Source: Ectobius pallidus (Eukaryota; Arthropoda; Insecta; Blattodea; Ectobiidae). From it: a DNA stretch of 64,000 nt. Below the pieces are notes generated by a model. The model made no database searches and had not been told where the DNA came from. It saw nothing but the letters and a program-made list of their open reading frames with translations. This document shows positions 42,611 to 52,519 of this stretch, piece after piece. Numbering within the stretch: position 1 is the stretch's first letter; each line of letters starts with the position of its first letter. The position numbers and the translations under genes are program-made. Where the stretch lies: NCBI GenBank assembly GCA_964059195.1, contig CAXKWD010000007.1, forward strand, positions 56,271,620 through 56,335,619. Reading direction: 5' to 3'.

Positions 42611-44713
42611 GATTGTTATTGTCATTTCTCCTATAGCTACGGTTTTGATACCTTTTTCTATAACCCTGATTTTTCATCCATGGTACATTTCTCCATGAGT
42701 TTGGATTATTTCCATTATTACCATTCTGTCTGTTGAAGGTTATATGGTTTATCTGATTCCTGTTGTCATTATTTCTATTGAATGGCCTATTACCTTGTCT
42801 ATTCTGATAATATGCTCCATTGTTTCAATTTTGCTTGGGCATATTACCTCCATACGTATTTCTAGTTTCATAGTTTCTATTACTATCATTTTGATAGGCT
42901 TCTGTCCCCACCCCAGAATTTACAAGTCTGTTTGTAGACTGATACATTGTCGTTATTGACTGATACATATTTTCATAATCATACCTATTTCTATATGTAT
43001 TACTTTGCTCAAATGCTGCTAATAACTCCAGCATCTCTGCAAAGGTTCTGGGCTTTGCAACGATTAAGTTTAACCTCACGTTCTCGGGAAAGTGGTTTGT
43101 TTCATTTAAAGGAGGATCTACCTGTCTTCCCAATTCAGCCATTTCCAAAAAATAATCAATCATCGTCTGTCCTGACTCAGGTTCGTAAATACCATTTGTC
43201 AACTGCATCCTAATATTATTTCTCTTGGTTAAACTCCAGTATCTACTTATGAAATTTCGTTTGAACTCATCAAAAGTTGTATTTTCATTCGTCGTTATGT
43301 TGAACCAATTCAACGCTCTACCTTGCAATGCTTTTCTTACTATTATCAAATACATATTTGGGGGAATGGATCTCAAATAATCGTGAAGTTCGATAAGAGA
43401 ATTCTGCGGATTGGTATTTAAATTTTCATCAAACACTGGTAATTTAATTTAATTCATCAAGTAGCTAGGAAAATTTGTACTCAAGTTACTATTTCCCGTT
43501 GACAAAGGTACATTGATAGCTTGCAACTGGGAACCATTATGGCTGTTAACTCTTTCATTACATCTTGGAGATCTACATGGACCATGCAAACATTTTTCGT
43601 CCATAACACTTCTATTCATATTGTTTCCCATTTGCGTAACACTTACATCATTATTTACATTCAAATCTACAGGCATATTCATCCTATTTTCTAATAAACA
43701 AATCCTATTCGTCAACATTTCTTCGTCTTTGTGAACTTTTCTAGCTAATACAGTTAATTCGTCTTGTTCTTCTCTAACCTGTATTTCAATATCTTCCTGC
43801 TTAACGTTTAGCAATTGATTCTTGTTTTCTAGATCATTCTTAACATTGTCGTTAATTTTGGCAAAGCCTACTAATGTCTCCTCAAAAGTACTAATCTGCA
43901 TATTCATTAGTGTAACATTATTTTCTAACTCTGTGACATTTGATACTACAGATTTTATTTCATCGTTAACAGTTGAAATATTGTTTTGCATAGTTTGAAG
44001 GTTAGTGCTGACATTATTAATTACTTCCTTCACTTCAGTCACCTCATTATTAACAGTTGTCTGTATATTCTCTAATGCTACTGTGACGTCATTGTTTATC
44101 TGAGTTCTGAAATCACCTAACCGTTCCTGAATTTCATTGACTACTTCTAACTTAAGGTCATCACTAAGTTTCGCTAAATTCTCATCTACTTTAGTCAACT
44201 TTGAACTAATGTTTTCATTAATCTCAGCAATCTGCAAGTTTATTTCTTTACTAATCTCACTTTTCTGCAAGTTAACACCTGTTTTGACGCTATTGACACC
44301 AGTATTTACATTATTGACATCACTCTTAACATCATTTACATCACTACTGACCTTGTTAACATTACTCTTAACATCGTTAACATCAGTACTAATTTATCAT
44401 TTTTACTACTTAATTGATTAAACATTTGTTGCATGAAAATTTTTATAGAGTTTTCAAGCAATTCCTCTGAGGACTCACTACTTTCCCGCCTTTTTACATT
44501 GTCACTTTCCATAGTAGCGTCTGAATCTACTCTCATCTCGACATCTGTTTCGTCCATATCTACTAATTGTGAACTACGTTCTGTACTAACATTATTTACA
44601 ATACATTCCATATCAGCATTAGTTAGTAAATCTTGTCCGTTTTGTTGCATGGTTAGGTTTTCCTCTTGCGACATCTTGACGTCACGATTCCTAAGTTTCA
44701 TTGGAATTAACAA
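42611..44713 (-). pseudogene. Gag of the older Gypsy relative, broken
   Basis: Three open parts on the minus strand: 44713-44336 (acidic start, MKLRNRDVKMSQEE), 44270-43449 (long coiled coil) and 43436-42825 (capsid-like, NPQNSLIELHDYL and FDEFKRNFISRYW), then an Asn/Arg-rich tail to about 42615. The second and third are in one frame, separated by a single TAA at 43447-43449 where the related Gag has Glu. A frameshift separates the first. Organisation matches the intact Gag at 36.4-38.5 kb: coiled coil, capsid, Asn-rich tail without CCHC. Confidence 0.85.
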
Positions 44714-45333
44714 AAATTTGACACCTTACTTGGTTTGCAGACTTCTCGACAATCACTTTCCTGTTATATGTTGATTGTTGTCGGCTTGCTGGCTTCCTCC
44801 CGCTCGCTGCACATCTGGCTTCTCTGCTTCCACGGTGAATAATTGTAGCGCGTGATGCCTCGCTATATAACTATTACAATTCCACATTGTTATCTTATAA
44901 CCACACAAAAGTTCTTTACTTTACAATATCTATATTCGTTATAATTCAAAGATTATCGCCACACAGTTTATTGTTCTTATAGCACCAGGTTGGAGCGACA
45001 TAAATTGCGATGGTTGGTGTGAGGGATTTGTTCGGTGAGAGTACTTACTTCGTATCCCAGTAGCTGTCCATGTTGAACAACGCACCGCTTTTCCCGTTGG
45101 CCATTTTGCTCAGGGTAGATACATGAATCGTCTCAGGGTATAATGATTATAGATGCTAACGATATATAAATAACAACACTATAATCACTTAGTATCGGAA
45201 TTTATTATAAACTTGTGGCTTTTGTGTGAGTTTGTGTCACTGGAACTTTCCAATGCCAATTACCACTTATACTCATATTCACTTACAGTACTTACGTGGC
45301 AGTATATAATTTGTGACGACAATTTAAAGAATA
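44714..45333. other. 5' flank of the older Gypsy relative
   Basis: Probably its leader and perhaps LTR remnant, but no LTR boundary or primer-binding site could be fixed. GTTGGCCATTTTGC near 45098 (minus GCAAAATGGCCAAC) weakly resembles the AAATGGCGCTTCCAAC site of the neighbouring element. Confidence 0.35.
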
Positions 45334-47496
45334 CTCACACGGCGTAACTTGTTTTGTATGTTTCGATGCAGGTGTTGAAGCGCGGTGTGGTGGCCAGAGA
45401 TCACAATTAAGCAAATCCCAAGCACCAAGTCCGAAGAAATAGGTTCGAATGTAGAAGTTGAAATGTCTACTAATTAAATAAGTTAAAGCCCTAATATCAA
45501 AACTGCGTTTCTCTACATAAATATGAATATCATGTGCATCCAGAATATAGAAAAGGGACCTAAGTTTTAGCAAATATTCTAAACCTGAAAAACAAAGTCA
45601 AAGTTGGGGAGAAATATTGGCAAAACCACCATAAAGTTCAACAAGTTTAATTTATAATTCAAATGTGATAATATAACAGGTGCATCGGAGATGTACATAA
45701 AATATTATAAAACTATATACATTGAAATATTAATAACACTAATTCTGAACTGCATGATAAACTAGACTATGTCATAGGCCTAGAAGTTTCGACACCAATA
45801 TAGAAATAGAAGTAGGTCGAAGTTGACTGAGATATACTGGAAATATACTAGAAATATTATATAGCAACAGTCTTGAATTATTTCTCCAAGAGCAATATTA
45901 ACTGCCAAACTCAATAAATAAATAAATCAAATAAATATAGAAAAGCTAAGCAATAACCGGAAGTACGGATCTGTACTCTAAGGGACATAGGCGTTCTAGT
46001 ATAAATAGCACTATAGATAACGAAAATAGCTTTAAAGGGAGACTGAAGATTTTACCAAGACAGATAAAACAAACTTACAAGGAATTAATAATTTCTGGAA
46101 ACAAAACGGAATGATATGGCTTGAAAATGACTTTCCCAAAATTTCAGAAATAAATGTAAAATCTACGAAACTTCAAGTTAAGAAATCTAATTTACCATGA
46201 ACATAATGAGTATATATTACGTGGTATAAACTGTTAATAACTGCAGCACAAGATGTAATAATTTATGTACCAATTTAAATAAACCTATGACAAGGCCTAG
46301 CACCTAAATTAGCCTACAATTTCATAAAACCCATAACTTTATGGCTCATATAAATCAGGGTAAAATCCCTAACAAATTCTCTCAGAACTTATATCAAGAT
46401 GAAAGATATTGCTAATTACATAAATATTATTTCAGACTATGCACTCTATATAACAGCTTACGTACGGCTGCATTATATTAAAAACGGACGAACAAAGTTT
46501 CATTCATTTTAATACGGCCTATAAATAGCTACTACCTGCCTGGGAATCTTTCTTTATTCACGAATGTAACTGAGTTATTTGAAGAACAAAACTTCTGCAT
46601 AAGAAACAAGAATTACATCATACGTCGCGGTCATATATCGTATAATTAGCTCAAGGTATGCACGACTGATTTCATGGCTGCTTCACATACAACTTGAATG
46701 GTTGCTAGCATCGATAACTGAAATTCACTAACGTGAATTATACTGAATGGTAACGGACATGTTGATGAGTGATTAAGAAAATATCACCAAATAAAACCCC
46801 AGACAGAAGGTCTTGGGCAGAAAGCTTTAGGGACAAATTTAGAAAACTTACATGACGGAATCGCAGCGGCAAACTTCATCACGGCACCAGAAGCGACGGC
46901 ACATAACTACTTCCACAATCTTGACTGCTTAGTTCGGCGACCAGCTCCCGACTGACTGACACGGGAGCCAGCTCGGAGCGAGCCCCCCAGCGCGATAACA
47001 CGGGAGAAATAAAGTAAGAATGCGCACAATGCAGAGGACAGAAATGTAGCGCTCTAGAACGCTACAGTGTGTAGTTAATCATGGAAATCGCGATAGCTGA
47101 GGCATCAGTCGCGAAGTATTACTGTTATCTCCCTCGACACGTCTATGCCGGGAGCGACATAAGGTTGGAATGAATTTTAGTAACTGACTTTCTTCGCGGG
47201 ACTGTGATGCTTTACTTCTATTGGCGTTCTTGTTACGTATTACTTTCTTATTGGTTCAGCTAACTCGCGCCTCGCTATATGAAATAATTACGTTATGTTT
47301 TGAATATATCGGTTAGTTTTACCGTTACCCTTTGAATTTATGCTGACATAATAATAATAATAATAATAATTTCTAATTGAATTCAAATATCGAAAGACAA
47401 TAATAATACTCGTAATTTAAGTACGTTTGTATAAATATTAATTACTCATTCTTTTGTGATAATTGCGATGGGTGGAATAGTTTCAGCTTCAACATC
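45334..47496 (+). repeat. Dispersed ~470-bp repeat, copy 2, split by an insertion
   Basis: 45334-45375 matches 20991-21036 and 47067-47496 matches the rest of copy 1 through the (ATA)n microsatellite. The 1691 bp between are absent from copy 1, which therefore serves as the empty site: GATGCATGTGTGTAG there versus GATGCAGGTGT and GTGTGTAG on the two sides of the insertion here. Confidence 0.85.
45376..47066 (-). mobile_element. Likely solo LTR (1691 bp)
   Basis: The insertion starts TGAAGCGCGG and ends AACGCTACA on the plus strand, a TG...CA pair. It is flanked by a 4-bp duplication GTGT (45372-45375, 47067-47070), with a pre-insertion copy at 21 kb. Gypsy elements duplicate 4-5 bp. On the minus strand it would begin TGTAGCGTTCTAGAGCGCTACA, a 22-bp near-perfect palindrome like the hairpin opening the Gypsy LTR at 22024. 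No coding sequence of any length is inside. Orientation is inferred from that hairpin only. Confidence 0.65.
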
Positions 47497-47516
47497 AACA
47501 ATCATCTTTTCAAAAT

Positions 47517-47611
47517 AACAAGGTGTATGAAACATATAAAGTACTCTAAGAAAAGTTAAGGAAGAATAGCTTTAATAATTTTCTACACCAAACCTGAAGT
47601 CTAACAGATAC
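47517..47611 (-). repeat. Inverted copy of the 19003-19112 repeat
   Basis: Reverse complement of the segment at 19003-19112 (CTACACCAAACCTGAAGTC shared). It lies 20 bp after repeat copy 2, whereas at 19-21 kb the two are about 1.9 kb apart with the palindrome between them. Confidence 0.75.
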
Positions 47612-47639
47612 AGCATTGGAACAATTTAAAATTTCGTAC

Positions 47640-48292
47640 TATTTAAAAAAAAAGTAATTAATCTGTTATAAACAGCTCTTTCAAGAATTTTTGAAAATGT
47701 GGAGAGTATTGCTATAGGACGTTAGTTTCCTAATTTATCCTTAGCGCCTTTCTTAAACAGAGGTTTTATTGTACCAATTTTTAGGTTTTTTGGAACTTGA
47801 CCAGTAGAAATCGATTAATTTATTAGAAATGATAACGGCCCTAGTAAATATGTGTAACATATTTTAATTAGAAAACTATAAATTTCGTCAACTCCACTTG
47901 TCTTTTCATTTGTTAGGCCCTTGATTATGTTCGAGACTTCGCCTGCATTAACGGGCGTGAAAAAAATTGTCGCAGCAAGATTTAGGCTATTTCTTGAAGT
48001 TTCACTATTTCCTATTTTAGGATAACTCTTCAGCCTTTTGGCAACATTAACAAAATAATCAGTAAATGCATTAGTAATTTCTCTAGATTGAGACACGAGT
48101 TGACCGTTAAGTTTTATATTATTTTAATATTTGTTTTATACATTTTTACTGGGTTGTTTTTATATAACTCGTTTTTAATTACGTATAATATTCGTTTGGA
48201 TATATTCATAGATTCTAGAACGACTTTACTATTGTGCATTTTTAGCTTCTCTGACAACTGTATTGTAAACCTTTTTATAATTTTGAAAACAG
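47640..48292 (-). pseudogene. Non-LTR ORF2 fragment upstream of the RT core
   Basis: On the minus strand 48096-47815 reads FTDYFVNVAKRL, NAGEVSNIIKGL and EKTSGVDEIYSFLIK, the linker and pre-RT segment of a Jockey/CR1-type ORF2. Below it come KNLKIGTIKPLFKKGAKD and RPIAI with stops, ending near 47640 before the catalytic blocks. Upstream to 48292 only short coding traces (YNTVVREAKNAQ) remain. It is cut at both ends. Confidence 0.8.
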
Positions 48293-48837
48293 TGGCGTAG
48301 CGTAAGGGTAGACTTTGAGACTGAGTCTACCTAAATAATATAAGGAAATAGTGGATACATAAACAAATAAATAAAGGCAGCAACGACCAAGCCATTAATC
48401 ATTATAAACTGATTAGCTGTGTCATCAAAATATTTTTCGCCGTTGCATTCCCCAATCCCAACGCATAAAGCGTCAATTTGTGGTGCCGCGTGCTTAGGCA
48501 GCCTCGAAATCTCCTGATGCGGCAGTAAAGACGAGCGAACTGAATGATTCAGCAAGTCTAGTTTCATCAAGTGCGAGTTATATGACTTCTCCCACTAAAC
48601 GTTAACTTACTCGTTGCGAAGACAGGCCAATTTGTTTCGCAAGAGCGGCATAAAGTCACCATCAAAGAAACTGGAGAGATTTTTGAGAACGCTAGTCTCT
48701 TCGAAAACGGCGAAGAGTTGCTTTGGCAGCACTGGGCTGTGACGTCACCTCCTGCATTACGCCGCCAAATTTGAATGTTAAATTCCCAAAAACGGATTTC
48801 ACAACCCCCAACATGTGTTCTGCCGCTCTTGAAATAC
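48293..48837. other. Unassigned stretch starting with a hAT-like end
   Basis: Begins CAGTGGCGTAGCG exactly where the RT fragment stops. CAGTGGCGTAGC is a terminus common among hAT elements, but no matching inverted end was found downstream, so it may be a truncated element. Nothing else was recognised. Confidence 0.4.
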
Positions 48838-49490
48838 TCACGCGACTTTCTCTACCTTAATAAAATTGTTACTATTTTCTCTCGTCTGATTCCAGCTGTT
48901 AGAAAACACAACACAATGTTCTCTACCTAACGTTAAAATTAGAGTTTTCTCGATCCATCTCTGGGAATTCTCACGCGACTTTTTCTACCGTAATAAAATT
49001 GTTGCTATTTTCTCTAGCCTTATTCTACCTCTTGAAAAAACTCACAGAACGTTTTGTACCATAAGAATTAAAATAACTATTTTCTCGCGTCTTCTTCCAT
49101 CTCAGGGAGCTCTCACACGACTTACTCTGTCCTAATTAATTTTTTATATTTTCTCTCGTCTTATTCCAGCTCTTTGAAGGCTCACACACTTTCTCTAATA
49201 GAAGCATTGAAATTACTATTTTCTCATGTCTTATTCCATCTCAGTGACCTTTCACATGACTTGATTTAACCCAATAATTTATTTGTAATTTTCTTTCGTC
49301 TTATTCTTCCTCTTAGGAAACTCACACAACGATCTGTATCTTAAGCAACAAAGTACCGGTAACTATTTTCTCGCGACTTATTTCACCTATTAGAACAGTC
49401 ACGTAATTTTCTCTAACTTAAGCACTGAAATTACAATTTTCTCGCTACTCATTTCACCTCTTAGAACACTCGCACAACTTTCTGTAAGTT
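48838..49490 (+). repeat. Degenerate ~70-bp minisatellite, about nine units
   Basis: Units contain ATTTTCTC(G/T)CG(T/A)CTTATTCC, CTCTTAGAA, CTCACAC(A/G)ACTT and TCTCTA(A/C)CTTAA, spaced about 64-84 bp. ATTTTCTC-type starts occur near 48876, 48943, 48995, 49079, 49151, 49218, 49288, 49366 and 49436. Units are strongly diverged from each other, indicating an old array. No coding potential. Confidence 0.8.
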
Positions 49491-49550
49491 GTGGCAACTG
49501 AGACGCCCTTGTGGCAACAAAACTCTTATTGACGACCAGAAATGCTGAAA

Positions 49551-50816
49551 CAGTGTTGCCATACGTACGACTATAGTCGTACACATACGACTATTTCATA
49601 GATTTGTACGACGTACGACGCAACCATGTGTCGTATGCCTATTCATAGACTGTTTTTAATATTAGCATTTTATCGGCCTACTACCATTTTCTGTTAAGTT
49701 TTTAGCAATCTACTGCAGAATTTTCAATTTGGATAAACATGAAGTTTTTTTGTTTTTTCGTAGTCTATTTTGTATATGCCTACATATCGCTAAATGAATG
49801 GCGGAATGTTATAATAGCCATTGCCAAATAAAACTAAGTCCATTTATTTATTACAGGCTTTTACGGGCCGGTGCCGCACCACGCTTAAGTTGTATTGTTG
49901 TATTGTTATTGCTACTTCTCTCATTCTTCTCCAAATATTTTCTATTTCAGCCGCACGTGTGCTAAACGAAGCAATCCAAACCTCTAAAGAAATTATACCG
50001 ATAAAGAGCAGCTGGTTTTATTGTTTTTCTATTATTTTGACCCAACATAATAATCATATGATTGTTATTATTAACAGTATATATGTTGGCACGTCCATAG
50101 GCGTAACGAGGGGGGTTTGGGGGTTTGAGCCCCCCCATTGATTATAAAAGGGAAAATTGCACTATTTATTTCATTATTGTGATATATCACCTTTTTTAAA
50201 AATCTGCTTATAAATTACTTAATATGAGTTTAAAGCATGGGAAGCTTAAAACTCGTTATTGTGCATCTTAATTTTTAAAATTTTCCGGGGGGAGGACCCC
50301 GGAACCCCCCTTTTCAGATGTTATACCCCCCCCATATGGTCGGCCTGGTTACGCCTATGGGCACGTCCATATCAAAAGTGGCTATATACTTTTCTTTAAA
50401 TAATATTTGGAAATCTTACTTTCTTATGGTTTGTAATGTAATTTTATTATTAATATTTTATTTCTTCCTGCAACATCTGCAGGTAGCCGATGACAAAGAG
50501 TACCAACAACAATGGGTATGTATACAGTTACGAGAGACCAGTTATCTGAGTAGTAGCGGTGAACAATAAAGTCAGCATGCGTGAGTGGAGCAGTAGCACG
50601 TTATAGAACTTACAAAAGCAAATTTTATCCACCATTTATAGAAAAAATGTCTGTATAGAGTACCTGACTTGGCAATCATTATTATTACATTATTATTATT
50701 ATCATCATCATCATCTTCATCCTGACAATTCGCAAAGTGTACGACGATTTTAACTAGAGTACGACTATTTTCAGTTGTTGGTACGACTGTTTTACGTTTC
50801 TGATCTGGCAACCCTG
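49551..50816. mobile_element. Non-autonomous hAT element with a second hAT inside
   Basis: The termini CAGTGTTGCCA and TGGCAACCCTG are inverted repeats with one mismatch, flanked by the 8-bp duplication TGCTGAAA (49543-49550 and 50817-50824), diagnostic of hAT. Both subterminal regions carry many TACGAC/GTCGTA motifs, likely transposase-binding repeats. No transposase frame is seen in the 1266 bp, part of which is the smaller hAT element at 50096-50359. Confidence 0.88.
50096..50359. mobile_element. 264-bp hAT MITE nested in the larger hAT
   Basis: Starts CATAGGCGTAACGAGG, ends CCTGGTTACGCCTATG, flanked by the 8-bp duplication GGCACGTC (50088-50095 and 50360-50367). G-runs and C-runs near the ends (GGGGGGTTTGGGGGTTTGAG, and CCCCCC blocks on the other side) are unusual in this AT-rich region. 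No coding sequence. Confidence 0.88.
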
Positions 50817-51126
50817 TGCTGAAAATAAGTGTAGGCTAATTAAACGTTGATAGCCGTCGGTTCAGTATGTTATTACAAAGTTCATCCATCACTCTTGTTG
50901 AGTACGGACGTGTTCGAAGAGAGTTGTGGTATAAAGTGATATTTTCGGTGAAGTTTCGTTGGTGTGTGAAGTTCGAACAGTGATAGTGTCTCAAATTACT
51001 TACTAATTCATACGTGGAACATAGTGATAATACTCGAACGCTATCACGCAGTTCAACAGCAACCCACTCCATCCATCCCCTTCCGTTGAAGGGGATCTTA
51101 GTCCTCAACATGATCCTTCCTCTCAT

Positions 51127-52517
51127 ATGAATTCCGTTGATTCATCACATTCTAACCTAACAGTCAACATGAACACGGACGAAGCCAATCCTCCTGTCTC
51201 CAAGATTAAACAAACTTTACTATACAATGAATGGCACTCAGGTCCATTTACTGTCATACTAACGTCCCCTACTAAAAACGCCAGCCAACTTCATCCAATG
51301 AAGATCGGGAAAGAACTCTTCGGGAAGCCAGACAATAAAATAACGAAAATTCATAAACTCACAAAACAACAGATAGAGCTACATTTCGCAACAGGGAAAG
51401 ATGCCAATTATTTCATGCAATCGGACATATCTCGCACCCTACAATTGGAGGCGCGTATCCCCACTTATAAGATCAATGCGATAGGAATCGTTAAGGGCAT
51501 TCCTAAGGAATTTACAATTGAGGAAATCAAAAAGAATCTTAAAACCCGCGAGGGATACCCTTTGGTCGAGGCATACAGATTCAATAGGCAGGTCCGGCTA
51601 CAGGATGGCACGGTGGAATATAGCCCTACAGAAACAGTCAAGTTAACATTTGCAGCGCCACACCTCCCAGATAGGATTTACATATACGGGGCATCGGCCC
51701 TAGTACACAAGTACATGCACCCAATTAAGCAATGAAGTAAATGTCTTAAATACGGCCACCTTGTACGCTACTGCCGTAGTGACGAGAGATGTGTGGTAAA
51801 TGTTCAGAACCACATCCCACAGAGAAATGTACCAACACGGTAATCAAGTGCTACCACTGCCAACAACAGCACGAGGCTTTTAATAAGAAGTGCCCACAAT
51901 ATGTCCTACAGGTCAAAGCAACCCGACTGATGTCGGAATACATTTCGTATCAACAGGCTACTCAAATTTACCAGGGAAACCTGTCCGTGGCGGACGTAGT
52001 CCGAACACAAGTTCAGTCATTTCCTTTTCCAGGTCAAGTGCCCACACCCTCCACTGCTCCCAGTACCGTTACTAGCGAGCAATTCCCAAAATTGCCAGAA
52101 CAACGTCCCCCTAAACGGAAATGCACGCAACCTCTACGGAGTAGCTTGCAGGAACCCCCGACCAAGCAGGGATCTACCCGGATAAGCCAGCAACTGGATT
52201 ATACACAGATATTGTATCACCCGCACGGCAGACCCATGCCTCAGGAGATTTTACGCCCATCCCCAGACTCAAAACAGGTCCAGCATAGGACCAAAGCAGA
52301 AGGAACAGAAGGACAAGCACAAATGGCACAATTGCCTGCTGGCGATTCAACAAAACCTCCGGGCGCCGATAGCTCATCGAGCGACGGGCCAATAAAGGGT
52401 AACGACGACCAGGAAAGATACTACATACAGAAGGTATTCAGTTTGCTTTTAGAGGAGGCACCGATCCACATCCGGAAAGATATTCGAGATATCCAAGCAC
52501 GATTCCTAATGCAATAA
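51127..52517 (+). pseudogene. ORF1 (Gag-like RNA-binding protein), two lesions
   Basis: The first part (51127-51735) resembles the RNA-recognition-like region of I/Jockey ORF1 proteins, with INAIGIVKGIPKEFTIEEIK and VKLTFAAPHLPDRIYIYG. A TGA at 51733-51735 falls where the first Cys of a zinc knuckle would be (stop, then SKCLKYGHLVRYC in the same frame). A frameshift follows near 51790. The open part 51789-52517 continues with CGKCSEPHPTEKC and CYHCQQQHEAFNKKC knuckles and a Pro/Ser/Gln-rich tail. ORF1 protein would bind element RNA. Its TAA overlaps the ORF2 start. Confidence 0.85.
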
Positions 52518-52519
52518 TG
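52515..52519 (+). promoter_or_regulatory. TAATG stop-start overlap between ORF1 and ORF2
   Basis: The ORF1 stop TAA (52515-52517) shares its last A with the ORF2 ATG (52517-52519). In the R1-clade element SART1 a UAAUG junction of this kind mediates translational coupling, so a termination-reinitiation mechanism for ORF2 is a reasonable inference here. The start choice for ORF2 also fits because the endonuclease begins within ~12 residues. Confidence 0.75.

Noticed and set aside
48331..48570. 79-codon minus-strand frame
   Set aside because: No family resemblance, and it lies in sequence following a hAT-like end. Too short to support alone.
48838..49490. CRISPR array
   Set aside because: Units are degenerate with no conserved repeat and unique spacer pattern, and the context is eukaryotic.
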